A stretch of 64,000 nt of DNA from Isoetes taiwanensis (lineage: Eukaryota > Streptophyta > Lycopodiopsida > Isoetales > Isoetaceae): positions 4,694,745 through 4,758,744 of the forward strand of contig JAJEKV010000039.1 of the NCBI GenBank assembly GCA_021234155.1, given 5' to 3'. Each line of letters begins with the position of its first letter. Within the stretch, counting starts at the first letter, position 1. Positions 48,629-60,964 of the stretch are shown here, in pieces. The position numbers and the translations under genes were made by a program. The notes below the pieces were generated by a model. It was not told where the DNA came from, searched no databases, and saw only the letters and a program-made list of their open reading frames with translations.

Positions 48629-49463
48629 CATTCTCCCCCCCCCTTAGGACAATGTTGTCCTCAGCATTGCGCTAAGGTGACGAGCCTATCTATCCTGCAA
48701 AACAACATAAGATCATACATTAAGTTTAATTTAAACGATCAACTTCCTATTAAAGTTAAATGTCAAAGTTTAGGCTATATTCGTACTTATACAAAATTAT
48801 ATAGCCTTAACAAGGTTACTTCTTACAATAATTCAAAACATTATTATAAGAGTTATTAGGGTTCATAATCTAAATTATGGTTCCCCCCATCTTCTCGTAA
48901 TGCACCCCACCTCGAAGCTCCCTCTCACTTGCCTGCACATGGAGCACATTACGTTAGTTTAATTAATAAGTTTGTGGTTTTAGGGGACCACCCCCCTTAT
49001 CATACCTTGCACTCGATCATGGCCCTTACGGATTTGAGCTTAAGGACCATTTAAGATGATCCCATCATCGCCCATGATCAAGTGCTACCTTGTACTCGGT
49101 TACCCGGTGCCGAGTACCCCTAGTGCATCATGCCCCAAGGGTTTTAAGCTAGGGAACGTCTCACGATCCCATCATCGCACATGATCACTTTGACCTTCAC
49201 CATGACCCCCCTATGGCCATGTGTGCGAACCCCACATCGTGGCATAGAGAGCATCCGACCGATGTCTCATCATCGCGCACCATGCCTTTCCTCTCTCACT
49301 CGCATGACCCTATTGGTCATGCGCACCTCTTGGTGCATGTTGGCCTAGAGAACGCCTTAAAGGCTTATCTCATCATCGCCCACATGTTCCAAGATTCTGG
49401 CCTATGTATTCGACTAACTAGAATACATCTGCCAGAACTAGAGGCTAACTAAGAACATACTAA
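48629..49463 (-). other. Region between pol and 3' LTR with imperfect repeats
   Basis: Holds the polypurine tract next to the LTR and, at about 49,050-49,390, four imperfect repeats built on atcatcgcccatgatca or ctcatcatcgc roughly 90 bp apart. No reading frame is supported. Confidence 0.6.
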
Positions 49464-52400
49464 GCTAACCTCGGCAAGTCGGAGTTCGACCAAGTGGGAG
49501 GCGACTTCGCCCATCAAACTCCTTCATAAATTGCGGGTATTGCTTCTCCAAATCTGCTTTCAATACCCATGTCGCGTCTTCCACGGGCAAGTGTTTCCAC
49601 TTGACCAAATCTTTGGAGGAAGGCGAGACCTTCTAGTCTTCTTGAATGACTTGTCAAGAAGTAACTCAGGCACGATTTCAACTTGCTCCTCCGTCATTTC
49701 CAACAAAGTTGGAGTATCCAAGACCTCATCAGGGTTAGGATTGTGCCTTTTCAATAAACTTACGTGGAAAACCTTGTGAACTTTGAGATGGGCTGGAAGA
49801 TCCAACTTGTAGGCTTGGGAGCCCACTCTCTCCAAAATCTTGAACGGACCAGCCCACCTAGGGGCAAGCTTCTTACAACTCCCAATCCGAAGCTTAGCTT
49901 GCTTGACCTTGATCTTCAACCACACGCTTATCGCCTACCTTGAACTCTCTTACGGTCTGTGTTTGCTTGTCGGCTACACTCTTCGCCGACTTCTTGCTGC
50001 TAGGAGGTAACCCCTCACTTCTTCCACCAAGCGGCGCGATATCTCCTAGCATCTGCTGGGACACTTCAACCTTTGACACGGGATTGTGCCAAGTGTCCGG
50101 GGTTAAGCACTGGTACCCGTAATTTACCATGAAAGGAGACATCTGAGATGACTCCTTGGCACTATTGTAGGCGAATTCCGCCAAGTGGATGTACTCATCC
50201 CACTTGGACTGCTTATTCCACACAAAGCTTCTGAGCATGTCTTCCAAGATTCGATTCGTCCTCTCCGTCTGACCATCTGTTTGGGGATGATATGCCGTGC
50301 TCATGGAGAGCTTCGTCTGAATGGTGCTAAAGAGGTCCTGCCAAAAAGCACTCATAAACTTAGAATCTCTATCAGATATTATCTCCCGAGGCATGCCATG
50401 GAGCCTAAAAATCTCCTTCACAAATAGCTTGGCGATTATCTAATGTTTGTGTCAGTAGTTCTACAAGGCACAAAATGTGCCATCTTAGATAATTTGTCTA
50501 CTACGACCATCAATGCATCCTTGCCTCGAAGAGTCTTGGGAAGTCCTGTGATAAAATCCATACTTACCACTTCCCACCGTGATTCTAAGACCGCTAGAGG
50601 TTCCAAGGCTCACGGAATTTGAAGCTGCTCCGCTTTGGTTTCTTCGACACAACCGGCACTCACGAATATATCTTGCTATATCTGCTTCTTCATTCCGGCG
50701 AAGTAGCTACTTCAAATCTTGAAGTAGGTCTTCATAAAAACCCGCATGCCCGCTATTGGGCTGTTGTGTGTGTCATGAAGGATTAGCTTCCTTATACCTG
50801 ACGATTCGGGCACACACAACTTATCTTTATGGTACAACAAGTTGCCTTCCTTCTTATAATGCTTGAAGGCTTCTCGTTCCTTATCTGTTCTAGCCTCCCT
50901 AGAGAGGCTTTCCCATACCTCCTTGAAATCACCATCAAATGGTAATGCCTCCTCAATTTTCTTGCCATACCCACTCGAAAGAGTTGATATAGCATTACAA
51001 TGAGTTCTCGTCTCAAGAGGTCTTCTAGAAAGAGCATCGGCGACCACATTCAACTTACCTGGCTTATAAGCAATCTCAAAGTCATACTCTTCTAGGAATT
51101 TCATCCACCTCCTTTGCCTTAGATTAAGGAGTGGTTGGGTAAAGATGTATTGGAGGCTCTGGTGATCAGTATCTAACTGAAACTTTCTCCCGAGCAAATA
51201 ATGCCTCCAAATACGAAGAGCTCTGATCATGGGTTGGATAGCGCTGCTCGCTGTCGTTCAACTTCTTGGAATCATAAGCTATTACTCTTCCTTCTTGCAT
51301 AAGGACTCCACCTGTCGCTATCTTACTTGCATCTGTTGCTACTATCTTGTCCTTGTGCGGATCGGCGGAACTCCAGTAAGTGTTTGTTGTTAAGGCCTCC
51401 TTAAGCTTTTCAAATGAAGCTTGAACATTTTCTACCCAATGTGTTCTCCGGTCTTTCACCTTAACACTCTTAGTGAGGTCCGTCAAAGGGGCGCCCACTT
51501 GGCTAAGTCCTTCCACGAACTTCTGTAATAACCCCGCCGGGCCGAGAAAGCTTCTTACCTCCGCCACATTCTTTGGAGCTGGCCAATCCACTCTTGCCCG
51601 ATTTTTTTATGGGTCGGTGGAGATCCCTTCCGCCCGATATGACATGGCCCAAGTACTCCACTCTTTCAAGTAGCAAAGTGGCATTTGGAGAGCTTTCCAT
51701 ACAAAGCGATGCCGCCTCAACTTTTCTAACACCCTTCTCAAATCTTGACTATGATCTTCAATGGACTTCTTTGTAGACTAGAATGTCGTCCGAAGAAGAC
51801 AATGACAAACTCATCTAGAAAATCCCCTGAAGGCGTCATTCATGAGGCGCATAAAAGTTCTTTGGAGCATTCGACAATCAAAGGGCATTCATGTAAACTC
51901 AAAGTGACCATACCGGCGTTAGAAGGCGGTCTTATGGATATCTTCTTCCTTTATCCTTATTTGGTGGTATCGACCTTAAGTCAATTTTAGAGAATACCTT
52001 TGCTCCTTGGAGCTGGTCCATCAAATCATCGCCCTTGGCAATGCATACTTATTCTTTATAAATGCGCTTGTTGGTGGCGATAGTCTATGCACATTCTTAA
52101 ACTACCATCTTTCTTCTTCACGAAGAGTATGGGTGCTCCAAAAGGAGACACACTTGCTCTAATAAAGCCAAGCTCAAGCAATTCCTGGAGTTGCTTCTTG
52201 AGCTCTGTCAACTCTGGTGTGCTCATCCTGTATGGTGCCTTGCTGGTAGGCTTAGCATCTGGTGCTAATGTGATCTCACATTCCACACCCCTATAAGGTG
52301 GGAGCTGCCGGATCTCATCCGGGAATACATCCTTGAATTCCGAGATAAGCCTTGCTACTGGCTTGGGCAATTGCTTCCCCTTTTGTTCGTTTCCATCCTG

Positions 52401-52775
52401 TTTATTGGACTCAATTGCCTCTAATCTCAAAATGTAATCCACCTTATTTCTTTCTATACTTTTCCTTAGCTGCTTCAAAGAAATACACTGCATAGAAGAA
52501 GCTGCCTTCTTACCTTTCACTATGAATTTGGTGCCGTCCGGTGCTGTCATGGCGACTTCATTGCGGTCACAGTCGATCATGGCTTTTGCTGGCTTTAGGA
52601 ACTCCATTCCTACTATAAGGTCATACCTTCCAATCTCCATGACCTCTGCCCCCATCGGCCACTTACTTCCACTAAGGTCTATGTCGAATGTAATCCTCCT
52701 CCCCTTAGTGTGCCGAATGGCGTCGTTTGCCATAGCAACTGGCCTTGGCTTAGACTTCAATACCTTGTTCTTCAT
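49464..52775 (-). pseudogene. Chromovirus pol: protease, RT, RNase H, integrase, chromodomain
   Basis: Minus-strand order: a protease segment near 52,700-52,560 (EIGRYDLIVGMEFLKPAKAM), RT start (APYRMSTPELTELKKQLQEL and FVKKKDGSLRMCIDYR), the RT core (52,050-51,750) in pieces, RNase H (KDKIVATDASKIATGGVLMQ; QLDTDHQSLQYIFTQ), the integrase core (SDRDSKFMSAFWQDLF; AYHPQTDGQTERTNRILEDM), and the C-terminal LGPRW-like AGPFKILERVGSQAYKLDLP. Then comes a chromodomain (PELLLDKSF, then a W-K and ATW pattern around 49,590-49,560) to a stop near 49,464. At least half a dozen one- or two-base indels and stops break the frame, most of them in the RT core and the integrase zinc-finger region. Confidence 0.85.
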
Positions 52776-52999
52776 TAGGGCAGCCAGCCTAGGAGAGGCG
52801 AAATTGTGCGAGCTACCTGTGTCTATGAGGACTACATATGGATTGCTATCTATGATCCCATCGGCCAGCGATCCTTTGTCGGTGATTTTCTATATCACCC
52901 GACTCAATATTTGCCTGAGTATATGTGGGCCTCATCGATCGTCGTCCTCATCCGCTTACGTTGGTGAATCCCAATCTATGAGCTGAGCCGCTGCTTGCG

Positions 53000-54200
53000 C
53001 ATGACGAATGGGCAATCATGTGTTGATTGCCACGGCCGGAAGCACACTGAAACATAGCTTCTTCTCAATACATTCTTGTCTCTTCTCTTTCGTCGTACGT
53101 CTAGTATACGGCTTTAACATGCCCCGATGCATGCGTCGACTTTACGGTCCCCAAAGTTCTTACCCGAGCTCTTCCTTGCTGCTGGCCTCGATGGCGTAGG
53201 CTGGCTGGTTGCTTACTCACGATGCGCGCCCTTGATGCTTTGCCCTATTGCCTTACCTTTGAAGGTTATTTGTTTCTCCCCGGCGTTCTTTGGAGCTTCT
53301 TCCAAACTTATGGCTTTATCCTCGGCTTACGCCCAGCGACTTAGGGTTGATTGCTTTCGGACTAGCCTTTTGATATTCTTTGTTCAATCCCTCAATGTAA
53401 GTTTCAACCCGCTTACCTTTCAGAAACTCAGGGAACATGGAGCTGAGTCGCATGAATTCCCTCGTGTACTTTTACTCTTGACAAGGTACCACTGGTTCAA
53501 TCGTAGAAGCTGGCGGATCACTTTTGCTAGTATGTGACCTAGGCACATAATGTCTGCCGAAAGGCCTTCTTTGAAGGTCTTGAATCGCAAGCTGTTCCTT
53601 TTGAGCTTGTTGGACTTTGCATAGCCTTTCCACCAGATTCTATTTGCTCCTATCAAGTTTCTTTGTAGCAACTTTCCCTATATCCTTATCCTTCATGCCA
53701 TAAGAGTTGCGAACTCTTCCATCTCGTCAAGCCGGGCTTACGCCTCCATATGCGACCTATCCTTCCCAGAACTGACCCAACTTCCTAGTCTTCCACACAT
53801 TGCTCATAGCCTTTGTCAACTTTCTTTTGATAATCATCTTCCTTCCTTGCCCGGCTCTTACCGTGGAGTGTCGGACTCACTTTTCGAGCTAGATTTGTCT
53901 TTGATTTTATCGAAGTGTCGATGGCTGGAGCTAGGTGGTGTTGGACTCTTCTGTTTCTCCTTTTTCCTCTTCTGTCTCGACATTCCCCGATTGTCCTGCC
54001 CCTCCGTTTGTGGACCCTCCTCGATGCCTTCTTTGAGGTAGCGGTGGAGGTGGTGGTGGAGCAGTGCGTATTCTTGGGCATTCATCAATGGGGTGGCCCA
54101 TTGGATCAGGTGATGCATCCGGTTCCTCATCCGGACGCGAGCCTTGCGTTGATTGCTTCCGGCGTCATTTCGTCGTTGTTGTCATCTTGATCACGTCCAA
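53000..54200 (-). pseudogene. Chromovirus gag, heavily broken
   Basis: Fragments of the gypsy capsid are readable on the minus strand around 53,500-53,380 (residues resembling EFMRLSSMFPEF in mixed frames). A damaged zinc-knuckle-like stretch lies near 53,060-53,015 (Cys, then GRGNQHMIA). The plus-strand open frames here are antisense shadows. Frameshifts occur about every 50-150 bp. Confidence 0.55.
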
Positions 54201-54628
54201 ACAGGTTTCTGGGTACCCACTGGTGATGCCGACCTTGAGAACCTGAGCCTGTGTTCCTTGCTGCAAGGATTAATCGTCAATGCTTGTTATTAAGTTACAC
54301 AGTTGCTTAAATTGCTGTTAGGCACAAAAGAAATCATATGAAAATTCCACTTACAAGTCAAGATCATGGTAGACATTAATTAGTATATAGAAATACATTT
54401 CATGAATTACATGATAGTACTGAAGAGAGAGTTACAATACACTTTAATTAATTAACAAAACAAGTTTTCCATCAACGATGTCGCTTCATAGACTTGAAGA
54501 AATTCTTGACACTCTTGAATCCTATGCCCTTGCCCATGTTCTGTAGGATTCTTGCCGCCGATCCTCCCTCCAATGCTCTTGCCATCCAGCGGGTGGTCTA
54601 GGAAGTTCCAGTGCGATTGCCGCCACTC

Positions 54629-55997
54629 TTACGACAAGTCGCATCCGAGGTGGCCCCTTGCGAAGTCGAGGGCATGAAGGGCTACGGATCTTTTGAAGAG
54701 GATAACATGGTCCATTCCGTAATCTGTCTTGGCATGTTGTCCGAAGCCTGTGAGTGCTATGAGGAGCGCCACGGATTCTTCACCCCTTGGGCTGAACTCC
54801 TTGTGGAAGACTATCATCTGTCCCTGACTAAGGGCTGGAAGATAGTACCTGAGTGATTTACCCCTGTTCGGCCCTGTGGCTCCCATACTCCTCCTCCGAG
54901 CTGCATCGCCGAAAATATCTATTGCAGTAAGATCTTCGTGGTCTCTCCACATTGTTGTTGCGTTCTCCAGATTGATGCTGCTAGATGCCTCACGCATGCT
55001 CATGGAGGCGACCGGTGGGCTTGAGCTTGGGCCTCTTCGGCTTGTACAACTTGCTTTGGATCTCACGGAATTCTTCTTCTAGAATGGCCGGGTTCTTTCT
55101 TCTTGAAACATCGCCTTATCTGTTGATGCGCTGGATGTAGTCATAGTTTCCCCTGGCGTGGGAGTGTATTTCGGCTACCTCCCTTGGGATCTCTTGGTAG
55201 GAGTAGTCGATGAAGTCACTGCCCTGCTCTTGTGCCATTAGGCCTAGGAGCTCATCCATCCTGAGGCCCTCTTCTTGACAATAGGGAAGGTTGAGGATAT
55301 CGGTGGCGAATATGTACTCCCATGCCGTCGATGATCAGGGGTGAGGGCCGTGATACCCTCTTGGTGGCTCGAAGTCCCGCCTTAGTACTTCCTGTTGTCG
55401 AGCTAGACGCTTCTCCATCCTTCTTGCCTCCCTCATCTCCCAACTTGGGTTCTCCTCCTCTTCCTCTTCATAATCCTGCTCAATCTGCAACATAGGTGTT
55501 TCTGATGTGGAGCCGTAGTGTTAAATGCGCGGTCTCGATCTCGTGGATGCCTATATCTGTCTTTGCCCGAGTGTCGAGAGGTGCCAAATCCAAAGGTTGA
55601 ATTGACGGCTCCCCTGGTTGGTTAACTGCCCTATACTGCATGAACAAAGCTAAGGCTGCTTGGTTTGAGAGGTACCTATGCCTATGGTGCTTACAGGTCA
55701 TGTAGTCTGGCATGTTTACGGTTCTATCCCACGACCTACTCTTGCCCTGGATCCCCACCTATGGCTTGGGTAAGAGTGTCTAAGGAAAACCCATTTCCCT
55801 CCCCTAGGTGGCAAGCTAACTTCCCAGGGTAGAATGTGCTGATCGTATTGGCAAATGATGTCAGTGTAGTAGGGGGTTCTGGTCAAGGTGGCATGAAGAT
55901 CAAAGAGATGATCAAAGACATGAAATGCTTGCTCAGCAGGGATTTCACGGATGTGATTGGAGTCATTGTACCATCTAACAAAGCTTGATGGCGCCAT
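54629..55997 (-). other. Extra reading frames between the 5' LTR and gag
   Basis: Minus-strand frames at 55,997-55,716 (APSSFVRWYNDSNHIREIPA), 55,758-55,480 (HHRHRYLSNQAALALFMQYR), 55,443-55,252 and 55,066-54,629 (TGFGQHAKTDYGMDHVILFK) have protein-like composition. They look like one broken protein of roughly 400-450 residues. It precedes gag in the direction of transcription. Ty3/gypsy elements normally start with gag here, so this is an additional ORF or captured gene. No domain is recognised. Confidence 0.5.
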
Positions 55998-56279
55998 TGA
56001 GCAGAGATGGCTATGAAAAATGGCTGATGGAAGTAAGCAAAGAGCTAGAAAATCGCCAAGGGGGCTGAGAGCAGTTCTGATGGCGAGAAAATGACAAATG
56101 AGGGCCCTTTTTATAGACTAGGGGTGCCTCGGGTTCAGTGCACGAGGGTTCTTGATGGGGAAGACTTCAAATCTATGGCCATGGGTGTCCAAATAAGCTA
56201 CCATGAAGTGCAATTCTAAGCAAAGCAAAACAAGAAATACTACATGGGAGTTTGTTGGATGAAAATTGGTCAATCTGGG

Positions 56280-56580
56280 CAAAATTGGGCAAAACCAGGT
56301 CGCGTCGCGCAGAATGGCTCTGCGTTGCAAACGCAGGCGGTATCCGCGCGATGCAACCCGATTTCGGGCCATTTCCATTTCTATGAAGGGTTTCGGGGAA
56401 TTTCAAGATCCTAATATGACTTTATAGCATGATTCTAACCTAACTAGCAACTTTTGTTACTCAAATTGGATATCAATTAATGACAGAATGCCGAAATCGG
56501 GTGGCATCGCGCAGAATGGCTCTGCGTCGCGGGCGCAGAGGGGTTTTGCGCGATGCGACTCGGTTTCGACAATTTTTGCA
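56280..56580 (-). repeat. Leader repeat with hairpin potential near the 5' LTR
   Basis: cgcgcagaatggctctgcg occurs at about 56,307-56,325 and 56,506-56,524. Each copy is followed by a related cgcgatgc(g/a)ac(c/t)cg(a/g)tttcg block (56,337 and 56,559). The core gcaga-atgg-tctgc folds back on itself. Duplicated hairpins in the leader could serve packaging or dimerisation; that is inference. Confidence 0.55.
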
Positions 56581-56637
56581 ATTTTTCAACTAATTAAGCT
56601 AGGATATTTAACTAATTAATTTTTCTTGAACATCCCA

Positions 56638-57365
56638 ACTACATATGGCCCTAGGTCTCTACCCCCCTTCCCAATACAAGAGGAGCAATATGATCAACCA
56701 ATATCCCATACATCACATCATGATCAATATCAATATCATATGAACATCTTAACCTAATCATACATAGCTAACTAACAGTTAGGGTTCCTTGATTAGGGTT
56801 CAAGATGTTCAACAAAGGATCTAGGGTGGCTCTACTCTAGACACGAATCACTAACCCATCTGGAATGCTAACTTCCAAATGAACTAACATGAACTCTACT
56901 CAACCTACCTCCTCCAGAAGCGCTTCCTCCCATCCCTGGCATCTCCATGCTCCTAGACGTGGTTCGAAGGCTTGCTTCCTCTACGATCATACACACCTTC
57001 CAGGGGCTGCTGCTCCAGGCTAGGCTATGACGAACGGTGCTCGAAACGGGGTTTCGGGCACGTGGATGAGAGTTCAGGTGCTAGGTCAGGGAAAAACGGT
57101 CTAGGGTTAGGGTTAGAGCTCATATAGGTGTGGGTCCACGTGGGATGTCACGTGGCACCACTAAGATGAGGCCGTGTGGCTGTTGCCCAATAGGATAAGG
57201 CCATGTGGAAATGGGCCTTATCCTAAGGTTATCTAAGTTAAACAATTAACTTAGATGTGCACCCCTTGCCACTTATCCAAGGCATACAAGGCTATCTAGG
57301 TAGACTTGTATGGTGACGGGTCCAGGAATATACGTATTTATGGCGTATATTCCCTTGGAACGTCA
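56638..57365 (-). repeat. 5' LTR of the chromovirus
   Basis: 728-bp partner of 47,901-48,628. It is bounded on its inner side by the putative primer-binding site (minus strand tgggatgttcaag). Confidence 0.93.
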
Positions 57366-57377
57366 TAGGCCCCCGGG

Positions 57378-58666
57378 CTAACATGGGGTTGATGTGCTCC
57401 TTGTAATGGGCCGTTTTGACCTGCTATAGAGCGCCGGGGTCCCAGAGCTTGCCAAGGAAGCAAGCGTCCAGGTACTCCCACAGGCTGTCACGATCGGCCT
57501 CTGTGTCCACGCTGACGCTTTTGTGCTCTGACGTTCCATCCGGCGAACCACTGATCTCTTACCCCTCCAACGGGCCCCGAGCCGCATTGCGGGCCCATTG
57601 CCCGCAAAGATAAGCCCAAAAAGGGAGCCGAGCATCACCCATATTAACCACTTTCTGAAAATAGACAATGTGTCTATCAAGGGCTGCCCGCCGGCGGCAA
57701 GAATCCGTTTCTTGCAGAGAATCTGATAGGGGTGAAGGTTTCACCCCAAGTGCCCGTGCAAAAAAATGCCTTCTGCGCACCTGCTCCAAGTCATTCCGTG
57801 TCGCCAAAAGGAGGCCAGGGCCCCAAACCTCGACCCGTCTGAAAGGACAGCTCGACCGGTGCAAAGCGGATGTGACCTGATGGCCCCAATCATAGAGCTA
57901 CGCTGGTGATATTTGTTCTCACGCATGGCATAAAGCGCTTTCCGGCCACTTTGTCACCCATAGCGGATGGGCGCCTCCCAACAGAGCGAGGAGGGTAACT
58001 CCACCCCTAGGTACTTGTAGGTGGGCGTGACCTCCACCAGCTGTCCCCGATATGTGAGTGCGGGGAGGCGTGGGATGGCGTGAAGAGGATATGAGAACCA
58101 CCTGGTCTTGGCGATTCACGCGCATGTCGTAGCGGCGGGGAGAATGTGTCTAGGGCATCCGGATGAGACCGCATAGCTTCCGGGGTGTGGGCGGAAGGTC
58201 AACATCGTCATATAGATGATGAGCCGGGCGGATGACTCCGTGCAAAAAGTTGTATGCCATCCCCATGCTCCAGAAGGCGGGGCTCTAACTGATCAATGTA
58301 GAGGCCAAAAAATGTTGGTGAGAGGGGGCAGCCCTGCCGGACCCCGATACTACTGGTGAATGCTTGGCCTGTCGGCTGCATCCTGCCAAAACAACTCTCA
58401 TACAGCCTGTATATAGCATTCTGCACAGGCAGCGGCAGCCTCAGTTGACGCAGTCTAGCCCATAGCTTTTCCTGGGGGACCGTATCAAAAGCCTTCGCGA
58501 AGTCCACAAAGCAGCAATACAAGTCCTGCCGATGGTTCCGGCTGTCTTCAATGAAGCTGCTCAAACAACCACTAATGTTTCTCATGCTTGAACTGCCTTG
58601 GTACACCAATGGTGGGCAATTTTCTAGTACATATATATGTTTCTTACATACATGTTTTATATTCAC
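57378..58666 (-). pseudogene. LINE reverse transcriptase fragment of a different family
   Basis: The minus strand reads IEDSRNHRQDLYCCFVDFAK, then AFDTVPQEKLWARLRQLRLP, then GVRQGCPLSPTFFGLYIDQL. These are the palm motifs of a non-LTR reverse transcriptase unlike the LINE at 20-40 kb (which reads GIRQGCPLAPLLF). Downstream pieces to 57,400 (MRVNRQDQVVLISSSR; LGGAHPLWVTKWPESALCHA) continue the protein in several frames. The catalytic-Asp box (xADD) is not intact. It abuts the chromovirus on its other side. Confidence 0.75.
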
Positions 58667-59219
58667 AGTGTAGGGTCCTAGATGTAGAACATTAATACAT
58701 AAAATTAGGGGTTGTATACTGTGTTTTGTGGCAGAACATTTAGAGGTCTATTATATAATAGAATTGTTTGGTATGTACATGTGCATACATTGGAGCACAT
58801 TTTATGTACATTACATGTACATTCCATCTATATAAATAGCTGTTTACATGTATATGTACTCATAATACTTCAATGTAGATCAATTACAGTAATATGTACT
58901 GATATTTTTCAATAGAATAATTAGAGACTGATATCTGACTATTATGTGCCGATTTATTTTCAGAGATTCAAAGTGCCAAAAAAACAATTGAGTAGAAACT
59001 ACACCACAGATCAGGTGCGCTTGTTTTGAAATTGTTTTGCATTGTGTTGGAAGAAGTAATTTCTGATTCTTGTTTCGGTTTTCACAGTTTCGGAGGTTCC
59101 AAAAAAATTGAAGTGCAATAAGATGTAGCTAAGGGAAAGAAAGCAGTGATTGAAGGAAAAAAAACTCACTATTCCTACTGTGGTACAGGTTGAGGAAGCT
59201 GGCACTTCAAGTGTGCATG

Positions 59220-60830
59220 GTGACATTCCAGATTATGACGAGGAACTCGAGAGATTGACATAGCAGGCAAAGGCCACATCTGGAAAAGTAAAGACAGCAG
59301 CAGAAAATGTGACCCCAAAGAAGAAGTCCACGCCTAAGAAGACACAGAAGAAGAAAATAGAACCAGTAGAAACAGGCAAAAGCATTTTATTTCAGGGTAC
59401 AACATTTGAGAAGTCCATGACATCCATGTTTAAATGTTCTAATCAAGAAGAATCTTCCGAGCATGAAGGTATAGAGGAGGATACTCTTGACTTTGTGGCA
59501 ACTCTTGCTTCTAACATAGTAAAGGAGGTTGAAGTTAATGACAATGAGAAATCTGGAGAGGTTGAAGTTGAGAATTCAGGACCTAAGAAGAATCTGAAAA
59601 GTGAGGAAACCAAAGAAGAAGGGAAGGAAATGGATACTGACTCCGAGAAAACAGATCCGTTAAAAACTATAAAATACTGTGGATAATAGTAGATGAATTT
59701 GTGTAAATGTACTGGTCATTGAACCCAGACTGCAGTTCTAAATACAGACCATATGATGTTTTGCTCAACCGAATGATGAAGCTGAAGAAGGCAAAGATCT
59801 TTCCTGGATCTTTGCTTGAAATGGAGTGTTATCTATTTGAACAAGATGTGCTGGACATGGATGTTGGAAAATTTTCCAACCGGCATGTGGATATGTATGC
59901 CAGGTATTGAACTTTGAACTTATTCATTTGTATGTGTAAGTCATGTTAGTAATTTCATCTTTTCAACTTGTTATAGGTACCTGCAGCTCTGTGTTCCTGC
60001 AGATAAGAAGGTTGACGTCTGGTTCTTCCCATCGACAGCTTCATGGAATTTGCAGCACACTGCAAGGAAAACGAAAAAGATAATAAATCTATGGCAGCCT
60101 TCGAGCGTGGAAGAGATATTGTAAAGGAAGCTTTTACATGGATAAATTGGCTCAAGTGCAGATGGATTATGATTCCAATGCTATGTGTTGTTACTGAACA
60201 TCACACTTTGGCCATCTTCAACATGTCTCTTACTAAGAGTAAGAACACCATAAATATTCAGATCTTCAATTCTGCCGAGGACATTGACGTTGACGTTGAC
60301 ATGTTACACTTAAGAGGTATTTGTATTTCACATCTCCTTTTATTAAAGTATATTGAGTAGATTGGATACCATGTTAGCAGCTTTTTTCATTGATTTGCTA
60401 CAGAGTTAATCTGGTCTTTTGCAGGCTCCTCATCCTCACTATGGCACGCGGTTGTGTCGAGTGTCCCACTTTCTTGAAGCATGGACAAAACCCTTCACCA
60501 GTTGTAAAGATTCATGAGTGTCCACAGTAGAAAGATGGGCAGTCATGTGGCCTTTATGTTACAGCTTATATGCAGAAGTTTGTAGACACAACCGTGTGTG
60601 GTAAAACTACCAATGTGAGTGGCTCATGCCTTTTGTCTTGTAAACAAATGGTTTCCAATACCTAAGTATGGTTGTCACATTTGCAGATTACCCGAAACTG
60701 GTTCTTACCAAAGTATGCGGAGGATCGTCGTGATGTTCTCATCTGAGCACTACTTCAGGAGTTAGACCACATTCACATCGCACCTGGAACCATTAGACCA
60801 GTTGGTACTAGTAAATGTGGCTGAGAAAGC
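59220..60830 (+). pseudogene. Ulp1-like cysteine protease (C48), with breaks
   Basis: An acidic/Lys-rich N-terminal region (VTPKKKSTPKKTQKKK to a stop near 59,685) is followed by SLNPDCSSKYRPYDVLLNRM, ECYLFEQDVLDMDVGKF and RHVDMYARY. A GT/AG intron (about 59,905-59,977) follows, then DVWFFPS, RWIMIPMLCVVTEHHTLAIF (His at 60,199-60,204) and IQIFNSAEDIDVD. After a further intron come HECPQ and KDGQSCGLYVTAYMQKF, with the catalytic Cys codon at 60,546-60,548. These are the His, Gln and Cys boxes of Ulp1/SENP peptidases, which cleave SUMO-type conjugates. An in-frame TAG (60,528-60,530) splits the Gln from the Cys box. Other stops occur near 59,263 and 59,685. Such proteases are often carried by plant DNA transposons. 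Confidence 0.7.
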
Positions 60831-60964
60831 CTATCCCCATTGTCACTGCTAAACACTATTCGATTGTAAAATATACATTTTTCCATTGAATTCTAATGAA
60901 TAAAATCTCTTTTTATTCAACTCCACCATACTTTATTGATAAATTGCATGTTCTTTCATAACAG

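Larger units (their letters stand above)
47901..57365 (-). mobile_element. Ty3/gypsy chromovirus, full length, minus strand
   Basis: Two 728-bp LTRs bound about 8 kb holding gag, protease, RT, RNase H and integrase in gypsy order on the minus strand, with a chromodomain at the integrase end. Read on the minus strand, the 5' LTR (57,365-56,638) starts TGACGTTCC. It is followed at once by tgggatgttcaag, which fits a primer-binding site. The 3' LTR (48,628-47,901) is preceded by the purine tract aagggggggggagaa. The flanks (agcat left, taggc right) do not match, so no target duplication is seen. The LTRs are almost identical while the genes carry many small indels. Confidence 0.9.

Noticed and set aside
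52500-54250. Plus-strand frames of 80-150 codons at 52.5-54.2 kb
   Set aside because: They are antisense to the chromovirus gag and protease coding strand.
47896-57370. A CATA duplication flanking the chromovirus
   Set aside because: It requires moving the LTR ends off the boundaries set by the primer-binding site and purine tract. The simple flanks agcat and taggc do not match.
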